Below, piece after piece: positions 7,921 through 14,812 of a stretch of 18,710 bases of DNA. Below the pieces are notes generated by a model that saw only the letters and a program-made list of their open reading frames with translations, was not told the origin of the DNA and made no database searches. Source of the DNA: Coriobacteriia bacterium (GTDB taxonomy: Bacteria; Actinomycetota; Coriobacteriia; Anaerosomatales; Anaerosomataceae); assembly GCA_016938395.1 (NCBI GenBank), contig JAFGUS010000029.1, positions 1 through 18,710 of the forward strand, in the 5' to 3' direction. The stretch's first letter is position 1. Every line of letters begins with the position of its first letter. Made by a program: the position numbers and the translations under genes.

Positions 7921-8300
7921 GCTTTGAGGCCGCTCTCCGAGATCTCACCGATGATCGTGTTGACGTACTCGCCATTTCCGTCAACGAAGACGAAGCTCGG
8001 CACGAACTGGATGCCGTATTCGTTGGCGAGTGCGTTGCCCGCAGCGCTCGACTCGACGTTGTACATGCGGATCGCGACCTTGCCCTCGTACTGCGGCTTG
8101 AGCCCATTCACGATGGGCGCCATCTTGGTGCAGCTGGGTCAACTGGTTGTGTAGAACTCGTACATCACCGGCATCCCGTCGGGCACGGGACTCTCGTCAG
8201 ACTGCAGGTCGCTGCCGCCGCTGCCGGTCGCGCATCCCGCCAGGGAGGCGAGCAGGGCGAGCGCGAGCGCGAGGACCGTGATTCGTGCAAAGGGGCGCAT
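7899..8300 (-). CDS. Selenocysteine-containing thioredoxin-like lipoprotein (in-frame TGA at 8139-8141)
   Basis: Read through one TGA, this gene encodes 133 residues. Residues 1-23 form a lipoprotein signal: Arg2/Arg6, a hydrophobic Leu/Ala run, and lipobox LAGC with Cys23 as the lipid anchor. The mature protein should sit on the outer face of the membrane. After a Gly/Ser/Asp linker comes a thioredoxin fold: strand VMYEFYTTS, then U54-P-S-C57 exactly where thioredoxins carry CxxC, then TKMAP, strand VAIRMYNVE, and the cis-proline motif FVPSFVFVDG (Pro101). The ATG at 8300 has AGAGGAG 5 bases upstream. The open frame starting at Met60 would lack the signal, the first strand and the active site, so it is not the true gene. 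TGA is a normal stop in neighbouring genes. Likely role: thiol-disulfide exchange or peroxide reduction outside the cytoplasm. Alternatives are a nonsense mutation or sequencing error at a Cys codon. The partner protein is unknown. Confidence 0.85.
8102..8118 (-). promoter_or_regulatory. Candidate bacterial SECIS hairpin downstream of the in-frame TGA
   Basis: On the minus strand, GCCCAT-CGTGA-ATGGGC forms a perfect 6-bp stem with a 5-base loop. The stem begins 21 bases after the TGA and the loop 27 bases after it, with G as the second loop base. Known bacterial SECIS elements lie inside the coding region shortly after the UGA, with a small G-containing apical loop that binds SelB. Spacing and loop fit that pattern. 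No bulged U like that of E. coli fdhF is obvious, so this is a candidate rather than a proven element. Confidence 0.55.
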
Positions 8301-8329
8301 GGCGACTCCTCTCGTGGGCGTGCGCGTCC

Positions 8330-8335
8330 AGTGTA
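8330..8335 (-). promoter_or_regulatory. Candidate -10 element of the thioredoxin gene
   Basis: TACACT on the minus strand matches the TAnnnT core of a sigma-70 type -10 box. It lies about 30 bases upstream of the ATG at 8300, leaving room for a short leader that carries the AGAGGAG ribosome binding site. No good -35 hexamer is seen at 16-18 bases upstream. Confidence 0.35.
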
Positions 8336-8414
8336 CCGCGCCCGGCTATGAAGAGTGCGGCGTGCGACACCCTGATGACGGATGGTCGATGGCGCTGACA
8401 GACGGACCTGGTGG

Positions 8415-8420
8415 TAGACT
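8415..8420 (+). promoter_or_regulatory. Candidate -10 element of nadE, possibly leaderless
   Basis: TAGACT ends 6 bases before the nadE ATG, so transcription would start at or beside the A of the start codon. Upstream, CTGACA (8395-8400) resembles a -35 box but is only 14 bases away. The only Shine-Dalgarno-like run is GGTGG, 12 bases from the ATG. The arrangement fits leaderless transcripts, which are common in high-GC Gram-positives. Confidence 0.4.
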
Positions 8421-8426
8421 CACCGC

Positions 8427-10022
8427 ATGCGAATCGCGCTTGCACAGATCGACGTAACGGTGGGGGACATCGACGGTAACCTCGAGCGCTGCCTCGATGC
8501 CGTCGCATGTGCCGCCGACGCCGACCTCGTGGTGCTGCCGGAGCTTGCGCTCACCGGCTACCCGCCAGAGGACCTCCTGGCGCGTGCCGGTTTCGTCGAG
8601 TATGCCGAGGATGCGGTGCAGCGCTTCGCCGAGCGGGCTACGCGGCCCGCGGTGGTCGGATTCGTCGAACGGGGCGAGCGGGGCATCCACAATGCCGCAG
8701 CCCTCGTGGGCGGCGGTATGATCTCGGCCATCTATCGCAAGCGTCTGCTGCCCAACTACGGGGTCTTCGACGAGGAGCGATACTTCGAGGCCGGCGACGC
8801 GGACGTCATCGTCACGATCGCGGGCACACCCTGCGCGATCACCATCTGCGAGGACATCTGGCATCCCGCCACGGTCGAGCGCCTGGCGTCTTCGGGCGCG
8901 CGTGTGGTGCTCAACCTCTCGGCATCCCCCTACCACCGGGGCAAGGGCGGCGAGCGAGAGTCGATGTTGCGGTTGCGCGCCGTCGCCAACGGCGTGTGGG
9001 TCGCCTACTGCAACCTTGTGGGCGGACAGGACGAGCTCGTGTTCGATGGTCGTTCGATGGTGTTCGCCCCGGACGGTACTCTCGTAGCCCGGGCCGAGGC
9101 GTTCGCGGAGGATGACGTCTGTGCCGAGGTGGGCGCGGACACCGTCCGCCCGCTGACCGGCGCCATCGCTGCAGCTCCCGTCGCCGCCGAGGAGCTCTAC
9201 CGGGCCTTGGTGCTCGGCCTCGCCGACTACTGTGGCAAGAACGGCTTCACCGATGTGGTCCTCGGTCTATCGGGTGGCATAGACTCGGCGCTCGTCGCCG
9301 CGGTCGCCGCCGACGCGCTCGGCCCGGCGCACGTCCACGGGGTGCTCATGCCGGGTCCGTACTCCAGTGCGGGCAGCGTGGATGATGCGCTCGCGCTTGC
9401 GGTCTCGCTCGGGATCGACAAGCGCACGCTTCCTATCGGCGGGCCGCTCGACGCCTTCCTTGAGACGCTCCGGCCCTCGTCCGGCGACCTCGGTCGCACG
9501 CTGACCGAGGAGAACCTCCAGGCCCGCGTACGTGGGACGCTTCTGATGGCACTCTCCAACACCAACGGCTGGCTCGTGCTCGCGACCGGAAACAAGAGCG
9601 AGCTCGCGGTGGGGTACTCGACACTGTACGGAGACATGGCGGGCGGCTACGCACCGATCAAGGACGTCTTCAAGACGAATGTCTACGAGCTCGCGCGCTG
9701 GCGCAACCGCGACGGAGAGGTCATCCCGCGCGCCACGATCGATAAGCCGCCGTCGGCAGAGCTGCGTCCCGATCAGACCGATCAGGACAGCCTGCCGCCG
9801 TACGACGAACTCGACGCCATACTGCTCGGCTATATCGAGCAGGACCGCAGCGTGGATGATCTGCTCGCCAGCGGGCATGACGCCGCTGCGGTGGAGCGCG
9901 TGGTTCGTATGGTGGACGCCGCGGAGTACAAGCGGCGCCAGGCAGCGCCGGGTACACGTGTGACCGCCAAGGCGTTCGGGCGTGACCGCCGCATGCCGAT
10001 CACGAACGCGTACCGGGGCTGA
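8427..10022 (+). CDS. nadE: Glutamine-dependent NAD+ synthetase
   Basis: This enzyme makes NAD+ from deamido-NAD+, ATP and ammonia taken from glutamine. It has 531 residues in two domains. The N-terminal nitrilase-like glutaminase begins MRIALAQIDVTVGDI and shows the Glu-Lys-Cys triad: Glu39 in LPELALTGYPPEDLL, Lys105 in YRKRLLPNYGVFDE and Cys141 in ICEDIW. The C-terminal synthetase has the ATP-pyrophosphatase P-loop SGGIDS (282-287), then ATGNKSELAVGYSTLYGDMAGGYAPIKD split over two conserved blocks, and DKPPSAEL. Length matches the shorter bacterial type rather than the roughly 680-residue form of mycobacteria. The start is fixed by the conserved N-terminus. The GNAT gene begins one base after the stop, so the two are probably cotranscribed. 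Confidence 0.96.
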   Translation: MRIALAQIDVTVGDIDGNLERCLDAVACAADADLVVLPELALTGYPPEDLLARAGFVEYAEDAVQRFAERATRPAVVGFVERGERGIHNAAALVGGGMISAIYRKRLLPNYGVFDEERYFEAGDADVIVTIAGTPCAITICEDIWHPATVERLASSGARVVLNLSASPYHRGKGGERESMLRLRAVANGVWVAYCNLVGGQDELVFDGRSMVFAPDGTLVARAEAFAEDDVCAEVGADTVRPLTGAIAAAPVAAEELYRALVLGLADYCGKNGFTDVVLGLSGGIDSALVAAVAADALGPAHVHGVLMPGPYSSAGSVDDALALAVSLGIDKRTLPIGGPLDAFLETLRPSSGDLGRTLTEENLQARVRGTLLMALSNTNGWLVLATGNKSELAVGYSTLYGDMAGGYAPIKDVFKTNVYELARWRNRDGEVIPRATIDKPPSAELRPDQTDQDSLPPYDELDAILLGYIEQDRSVDDLLASGHDAAAVERVVRMVDAAEYKRRQAAPGTRVTAKAFGRDRRMPITNAYRG

Positions 10023-10023
10023 G

Positions 10024-10470
10024 ATGGGACCCTTCTCGCTCGAGTGGATCGAGGCCACAGACCCGCGTATGGCCGAGGTGCACGCTGTCCGCCACGAGGC
10101 GCTGTTCGCGCCGTTCGGTATCCCGCGCGACGACCGGTGGGATGACCAAGGCGCGGATCGCTGCCATCTCGCGGCGCTGGTGGACGGACGTGTCGTGGGC
10201 TATGCGTGCCTGGTGCTCGATCCCGACGGTAGCGGTCATGTGCGGCAGGTGAGCGTGCTCGAGCGCGCTCGCGGGCAGGGCATCGGCCGCGAACTGATGG
10301 CGGAGGTGGAGCGTGAGGCCAGGCGGAGGGGGCTCTCCCTCGTGTGGCTCAACGCCCGGTGCACGGCCGAGGGCTTCTACCACGGACTGGGATGGCGTAC
10401 CGTGAGCGGCGTCTTTCCGGCAGGCCGCACCGGAGTACCGCACGTCCGGATGGAGTGGCCGCCCGGGTGA
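10024..10470 (+). CDS. GNAT family N-acetyltransferase
   Basis: This small cytoplasmic acetyltransferase of 148 residues has an unknown substrate. The core follows the GNAT layout: strand DGRVVGYACLVLD (54-66), strand GHVRQVSVLERA, the acetyl-CoA loop RGQGIGRELM (83-92) and a helix EVEREARRRG. Then come LVWLNAR and AEGFYHGLGWRTVSG, and the end FPAGRTGVPHVRM resembles ElaA/YjcF-like members. The ATG at 10024 lies one base after the nadE stop; an upstream in-frame ATG at 9982 lies inside nadE and is unlikely. Only a weak GGGG precedes the start, which suggests coupling to nadE translation. No functional link to NAD synthesis can be read from the sequence. Confidence 0.85.
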   Translation: MGPFSLEWIEATDPRMAEVHAVRHEALFAPFGIPRDDRWDDQGADRCHLAALVDGRVVGYACLVLDPDGSGHVRQVSVLERARGQGIGRELMAEVEREARRRGLSLVWLNARCTAEGFYHGLGWRTVSGVFPAGRTGVPHVRMEWPPG

Positions 10471-10482
10471 TAGCGCCGGGCG
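10460..10482 (+). terminator. Hairpin over the GNAT stop codon
   Basis: CGCCCGG (10460-10466) pairs with CCGGGCG (10476-10482) in a perfect 7-bp stem with a 9-base loop that contains the TGA. The following bases (CCTTGGTGG) are not a T-run. It could weaken read-through into the next gene, but it is not a classical terminator. Confidence 0.3.
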
Positions 10483-10578
10483 CCTTGGTGGCATAACCTA
10501 TAGGCAGGCTGTATTCGAGAGCAGGCGCCGACAGCGCGCGCCCGCATCACGTCGTCGTCGAACCACGAGGAGGGTCCT
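10483..10578 (+). promoter_or_regulatory. Intergenic leader of the aldolase gene
   Basis: This stretch holds no ORF of note. A possible promoter pairs TTGGTG (10485-10490) with CTGTAT (10509-10514) at an 18-base spacing; the match to consensus is modest. The end carries the strong ribosome binding site GAGGAGG (10567-10573), 5 bases before the ATG. Confidence 0.25.
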
Positions 10579-11538
10579 ATGCCGAGCATCACCCGTGATC
10601 AGGTCCGTGTACCGATCGATGTCCCCGCCGAGGCGCGGGAGACCTACATCGACAACTACCTGGCGGCCACGCGGGGCACGGGACGGCTCATGCTGTTCGC
10701 GTGCGACCAGAAGATCGAGCACCTCAACGACGACTTCTACGGCGAGGGCATCGATGTGGCCGACGCCGAGCCGGAGCATCTCTTCCGCATCGGGAGCCAG
10801 GGCATCTGCGGTGTTCTCGCCGGTCAGCGGGGCCTCATCGCGCAGTATGCGGCCGATTACCCGGACATCAACTACCTCGTGAAGATGAACTCCAAGACGC
10901 ATCTGGTGAAGACCTCGGCCAAGGATCCGGCCAAGCACCAGGACGACCCGTACTCTCCGCAGCTCTACGACATCCAGACCGTACTCGACCTGCGCGACAA
11001 CGGCGTCAACGCTGTCGGTGTCGGCTACACGATCTACCTCGGCAGCGAGTACGAGGCGAACATGATGCAGGAGGCGGGGCAGCTCATCGCTGACGCGCAT
11101 CTGATGGGCCTCATCGTCGTTCTGTGGATCTACCCTCGCGGCCGCGCCGTCCTCGATGAGAAGGACGCACATCTCATCGCGGGTGCCGCAGGCACCGCTG
11201 TCAGCCTCGGTGCGGACTTCGTGAAGGTCAACCCGCCCAAGGGTGACGAGAGCGCCTCGTCGGCCGAGAAGCTGAAGGAGGCCGCGGCGGCCGCGGGCCG
11301 TACGGGCCTTGTCTGCGCCGGTGGCTCGACCGTCGATGCGAAGACGTTCCTCACGCAGCTGTGGGAGCAGATCCATGTGGGTGGCGCGAGCGGTAACGCC
11401 ACCGGACGCAACATCCACCAGCGTTCGCTCGATGAGGCCGTCCGTCTCACCAAGGCGATCAGCGCCATCACGCTCGGCGACTGGAGTGTGGAAGACGCGC
11501 TCGCGGTCTTCAGCGGTGAGAAGGAGTACACCGTCTAG
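10579..11538 (+). CDS. Class I fructose-bisphosphate aldolase, DhnA/archaeal type
   Basis: This is a Schiff-base aldolase of 319 residues, probably interconverting fructose-1,6-bisphosphate with dihydroxyacetone phosphate and glyceraldehyde-3-phosphate. Visible marks of the DhnA/DeoC-type TIM barrel are LMLFACDQKIEHLNDDF (38-54), NYLVKMNSKTHL, NAVGVGYTIYLGSEYE, LIVVLWIYPRG, and the likely Schiff-base lysine Lys216 in GADFVKVNPPKG, followed by VCAGGSTVD as the phosphate-binding strand. A GAGGAGG ribosome binding site fixes the start. The gene ends at a strong hairpin and looks monocistronic. A PPi-phosphofructokinase 2 kb downstream supports a glycolytic/gluconeogenic role. A related aldolase specificity, such as 2-amino-3,7-dideoxyheptulosonate synthase, cannot be excluded but seems less likely given the QKIEH motif. 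Confidence 0.82.
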   Translation: MPSITRDQVRVPIDVPAEARETYIDNYLAATRGTGRLMLFACDQKIEHLNDDFYGEGIDVADAEPEHLFRIGSQGICGVLAGQRGLIAQYAADYPDINYLVKMNSKTHLVKTSAKDPAKHQDDPYSPQLYDIQTVLDLRDNGVNAVGVGYTIYLGSEYEANMMQEAGQLIADAHLMGLIVVLWIYPRGRAVLDEKDAHLIAGAAGTAVSLGADFVKVNPPKGDESASSAEKLKEAAAAAGRTGLVCAGGSTVDAKTFLTQLWEQIHVGGASGNATGRNIHQRSLDEAVRLTKAISAITLGDWSVEDALAVFSGEKEYTV

Positions 11539-11560
11539 CGCAAAGGTCACACGAACGCCA

Positions 11561-11594
11561 GGCGCGGCATCGCTCTTCAGGGCGGTGCCGCGCT
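11561..11594 (+). terminator. Strong hairpin after the aldolase gene
   Basis: GCGCGGCATCGCTC (11562-11575) folds with GGGCGGTGCCGCGC (11580-11593) into a 14-bp stem with two G-U pairs and a UUCA tetraloop. An outer G-U pair extends it by one. It begins 23 bases after the aldolase stop and is followed by TATCATTACG, a poor U-tract. It is the best terminator-like structure in the window. TATCAT (11594-11599) just after it also resembles a -10 box for accD. Confidence 0.6.
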
Positions 11595-11633
11595 ATCATT
11601 ACGACCTGACTGTCACCAAGACTGCGGAGCAGT

Positions 11634-12557
11634 ATGCCGATCAACGACTGGTTCAAGCAGCGCGAAGGGCGCCGGTACACCGTCTCGGGCCAGGGATGTG
11701 CCGAGCCCGCGACCGACGGGGTGCCCGACGGCGTGTGGCGATCCTGTCCCCAGTGCAAGGGCACGCTCTATCAGGGCGATGTGGCCCGGTGCCTGTCGGT
11801 GTGTCCGCACTGTGGCCACCACTTCGAGCTCATCGCCCGCGATCGGATCGAGGCACTCGTCGATCCCGGCACGTTCGCGGAGATCGACGGCGCGCTCACC
11901 TCGGCCGACCCGCTTCGCTTCTCGGCCGGCAAGCCCTACGGCACGAGCCTTGAGCGCGCGTGTCAGACGACGGGGATGACGGACGCTGCACTTACCGGGC
12001 GTGCCGCGCTTGGCGGGCACCCGGTCGTCGTAGGCGCGCTCGACTTCAGGTTCGTCGGTGCGTCGATGGGATCGGTCGTGGGCGAGCGCATCGCCCGGGC
12101 GTTCGACCTCGCGCGTGACGAGCGCCGGGGCGTCGTCCTGCTCGTCGCTTCGGGCGGCGCGCGCATGCAGGAGGGGATGCTCTCGCTCATGCAGATGGCC
12201 AAGACCTCGGCTGCGGCAGGCCGGCTCGCCGGCGCGGGCCTCCCGTACGTTTCCGTTCTCGTGAACCCGACCTACGGCGGCGTGACCGCGAGCTTCGCGG
12301 TGCTCTCGGACGTCATCTTCGCCGAGCCGGGAGCGATGATCGGCTTCGCGGGCCCTCGCCTCGTGGAGCAGACGATCCGCCGCTCTCTGCCCAAGGGGTT
12401 CCAGTCCGCTGCGTCGCTGGTGGAGCACGGGATGATCGATGACGTGGTCCCCCGCGTCGAACTGCGCCGCCGGGTCTCGACGGTGCTCGACTATCTCATG
12501 CCCGCCCATGCGTCCGGGGCGGATGCCGCGTCCGGCACGCAGGGAGGTGAGCTGTGA
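11634..12557 (+). CDS. accD: Acetyl-CoA carboxylase carboxyltransferase subunit beta
   Basis: This is the beta half of the carboxyltransferase that moves CO2 from carboxybiotin to acetyl-CoA, making malonyl-CoA for fatty acid synthesis. It has 307 residues. A zinc ribbon with Cys38/Cys41 and Cys57/Cys60 (CPQC and CPHC) has the same spacing as E. coli AccD. The crotonase-fold core follows, with FVGASMGSVVGERIARA, ASGGARMQEGMLSLMQMAK, NPTYGGVTASFA and EPGAMIGFAGPRLVEQTIR. A GGAG lies just before the ATG. The stop overlaps the accA start, so both subunits should be made together. Biotin carboxylase and carrier protein are not in this window. Confidence 0.97.
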   Translation: MPINDWFKQREGRRYTVSGQGCAEPATDGVPDGVWRSCPQCKGTLYQGDVARCLSVCPHCGHHFELIARDRIEALVDPGTFAEIDGALTSADPLRFSAGKPYGTSLERACQTTGMTDAALTGRAALGGHPVVVGALDFRFVGASMGSVVGERIARAFDLARDERRGVVLLVASGGARMQEGMLSLMQMAKTSAAAGRLAGAGLPYVSVLVNPTYGGVTASFAVLSDVIFAEPGAMIGFAGPRLVEQTIRRSLPKGFQSAASLVEHGMIDDVVPRVELRRRVSTVLDYLMPAHASGADAASGTQGGEL

Positions 12558-13519
12558 TGGCTCGCTTCGTGATGGAGTTCGAGCGGCCGCTGGCCGAGCT
12601 CGAGGAGAAACTCATCGCGCTCAAGGCGCTCGACATCGCCACGACACCTGAGCTTGCGGCCGAGATCGCTGATCTCGAGCGTGAGGTCGAGCGGCTGCGG
12701 GTCACGCTCTACTCAGCGCTGAGCCCCTGGGAGAAGGTCCAGGTCAGCCGCCACCCCGAGCGCCCCAAGACCGACGACTACGTGCGTGGACTCTTCGACG
12801 ACGTCGTCGAGTTGCGGGGCGACCGTGCGCACGCCGATGACCAGTCCATGTTCACCGCGCTTGCCACGCTTGCAGGACGGCGGGTGATGGTGATCGGGCA
12901 CAACAAGGGCCACAGCACCAAGGAGAACGTGGCGCGGAACTTTGGCAGCCCGCACCCCGAGGGATTCCGCAAGGCGGAGCGCGCCATGCGTCTCGCGGGC
13001 AGGTTCGGGCTGCCGGTCGTGACGTTCCTCGATACCGCCGGGGCGTCGCCCGGGCTCGAGGACGAGGAGCGAGGACAGGCGTGGGCGATCGCGCGCTGCC
13101 TGGAGACGCTGGCGGGACTGCCGGTACCGGTGGTGGTCGCCGGCATCGGCGAGGGTGGGAGTGGCGGCGCGCTCGCCATCGGGTTCGGCGACCGCATGCT
13201 CATGCTCGAACACTCGTACTACTCCGTCATCAGCCCGGAGATGTGCGCCGTCATCCTGCACAAGGACGCGGCGCGTGCTCCGGAGTCGGCGGCGGCGCTG
13301 TCGCTCACGGCCGCCGACCTCCTGCGGCTGGGCATCATCGACGAGGTCGTCCCCGAACCGCTTGGTGGTGCGCACCGCGAGCCTGATACAGTGATCGCCG
13401 AGGTAGGGCTGCGCATCGCCGCAGCGCTCGACGCTCTTGCTGGAGACGACCGTGCGGATCTTGTGGAGCGGCGCTACCAGCGCCTCCGCGCCATCGGCGT
13501 GTATAACGAGGCCGGCTGA
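12557..13519 (+). CDS. accA: Acetyl-CoA carboxylase carboxyltransferase subunit alpha
   Basis: This is the alpha partner of AccD, binding carboxybiotin in the alpha2-beta2 carboxyltransferase. It has 320 residues, close to the E. coli length. It starts with a helical coiled region (FERPLAELEEKLIALKAL to about 55), then SPWEKVQVSRHPERPKTDDY, GDRAHADDQSMF, FLDTAGASPGLEDEERGQA, GIGEGGSGGALAIG and SPEMCAVILHKDAARAPE. GGGAGGTGA lies 7-9 bases upstream. I chose ATG 12557, which shares its A with the accD stop; GTG 12554, one codon earlier, is equally possible. Confidence 0.96.
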   Translation: MARFVMEFERPLAELEEKLIALKALDIATTPELAAEIADLEREVERLRVTLYSALSPWEKVQVSRHPERPKTDDYVRGLFDDVVELRGDRAHADDQSMFTALATLAGRRVMVIGHNKGHSTKENVARNFGSPHPEGFRKAERAMRLAGRFGLPVVTFLDTAGASPGLEDEERGQAWAIARCLETLAGLPVPVVVAGIGEGGSGGALAIGFGDRMLMLEHSYYSVISPEMCAVILHKDAARAPESAAALSLTAADLLRLGIIDEVVPEPLGGAHREPDTVIAEVGLRIAAALDALAGDDRADLVERRYQRLRAIGVYNEAG

Positions 13520-13536
13520 GAGACTACGCGCCGGCC
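13510..13536 (+). other. Inverted repeat over the accA stop
   Basis: GGCCGGC (13510-13516) and GCCGGCC (13530-13536) form a perfect 7-bp stem with a 13-base loop starting at the accA TGA. No T-run follows. It may partially separate accA from the phosphofructokinase gene 48 bases later; function is inferred from position only. Confidence 0.25.
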
Positions 13537-13567
13537 CATCGGCTGACCGGGATGGGGATGTGATCGT

Positions 13568-14812
13568 GTGAGCGAGGGGACCGACATCAAGCGCGTGGGA
13601 ATGCTGTTCAGCGGGGGGCCGGCACCGGCTGCCAATGCGGTGATCTCCGCGGCGGCGCTGTCGTTCCTCAACAGCGGCATCGAGGTCATCGGATTCTACG
13701 ACGGCTACGAGGGTCTGGAGAACTACTCCCCCGAGAACCCCCTCGTAGAGGGTCGCAACTTCATTCGACTCACCCGCGACGATGTCTCGGCGATCCGCAA
13801 CCGCAAGGACATCATCCTGCGCACGTCGCGAGCCAACCCGGGCAAGCCCGTGCAGCGTGTCGCCGATCTCTGCGACGAGGCATGCAACGCCAGGCTACGA
13901 GCGACGTACGCGGCGTTCGAGGAGTACGGGATCGACGCGCTCGTATCGATCGGCGGCGATGACACGCTGAAGACCGCGAACTACCTGCTGGAGCTCCAGG
14001 AGTACGTGCCGGGACTCCGGCCGATCAAGATCGTCCACCTCCCGAAGACGATCGACAACGACTACTACGGCATCGACTGGACCTTCGGCTTCTTCTCGGC
14101 GGCGCACTTCGCGGCGTCCGAGATCCGCAATCTCGGCGCGGACGCGCGTTCCACACAGGTGTGGTACGTGCTCGAGCTCATGGGCCGCAAGGCGGGCTGG
14201 CTGACGTACGCCTCGGGCATCGCCGGCGAGGCGACGCGCATGCTCTCGGTGGAGGACTTCGACGGTGAGTTCGATGTGCGGGCAGAGGCGGAGCGCATGG
14301 TCGACCTGATGCTGCACCGCGAAGCGGATGGCCGCAGTTACGGCATCATCTGCATCGCCGAGGGGCTTGCCGATCGTCTGCCGGACGATATGCGCCCGCA
14401 GATCGAGGACGGCCACGGCAACCTACGGCTCGGAGAAGCGCAGGTGGGCAAGGTCCTCGCCACGGAGATGGAACGCGTGTATGAGGAGCGCACCGGCCAT
14501 CACATCAAGGTGCGCAGCAAGCAGATCGGCTACGAGGTGCGCTGCGCCGAGCCGAGCGCGTTCGACGTGCTGCTTGGCACGCAACTCGGGGTGGGTGCTT
14601 ACCGGGCGCTCGTCGAGAAGGACCTCACCGGCGTGATGGTGAGCGTGGAGGATCAGCTGTCACTGCGCTACGTGCCGTTCGGCATGCTGATCGATCCCGA
14701 GACCATGAAGACGAAGGTCCGGTTCATCGACCGTGACAGCGACTTCTACAGACTCGCCCGTGCGCTCGAGTACCAGGGCATGCTCTCAGACCGATGCGAA
14801 GGCGAGAGCTGA
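13568..14812 (+). CDS. Pyrophosphate-dependent 6-phosphofructokinase
   Basis: This enzyme phosphorylates fructose-6-phosphate reversibly, probably using pyrophosphate instead of ATP. The PFK fold of 414 residues shows SGGPAPAANAVI (15-26), GGDDT (129-133) and PKTIDND (159-165). In ATP-PFKs the second aspartate of GGDD is glycine (Gly104 of E. coli) and the lysine of PKTIDND is glycine (Gly124). Asp132 and Lys160 here are the recognised PPi-type pair. The catalytic aspartate corresponds to Asp163, and MGRKAGW (205-211) contacts the sugar phosphate. The start is GTG 13568 with a loose GGGG-type site upstream; the first conserved strand KRVGMLFSGG begins at residue 8. The stop overlaps the next gene as TGATG. 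Confidence 0.92.
   Translation: MSEGTDIKRVGMLFSGGPAPAANAVISAAALSFLNSGIEVIGFYDGYEGLENYSPENPLVEGRNFIRLTRDDVSAIRNRKDIILRTSRANPGKPVQRVADLCDEACNARLRATYAAFEEYGIDALVSIGGDDTLKTANYLLELQEYVPGLRPIKIVHLPKTIDNDYYGIDWTFGFFSAAHFAASEIRNLGADARSTQVWYVLELMGRKAGWLTYASGIAGEATRMLSVEDFDGEFDVRAEAERMVDLMLHREADGRSYGIICIAEGLADRLPDDMRPQIEDGHGNLRLGEAQVGKVLATEMERVYEERTGHHIKVRSKQIGYEVRCAEPSAFDVLLGTQLGVGAYRALVEKDLTGVMVSVEDQLSLRYVPFGMLIDPETMKTKVRFIDRDSDFYRLARALEYQGMLSDRCEGES

Noticed and set aside
7899..8123. A stand-alone 74-residue protein beginning at Met60 of the thioredoxin
   Set aside because: It would lack the first strand, the redox motif and the lipoprotein signal, all of which are intact upstream in the same frame beyond the TGA. 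It also has no convincing ribosome binding site.
8139..8141. Reading the thioredoxin gene as a pseudogene with a nonsense mutation
   Set aside because: Possible, but the stop falls exactly on the redox Cys codon, the rest of the gene shows no decay on either side, and a hairpin follows at SECIS distance. Selenocysteine is the better explanation until checked.
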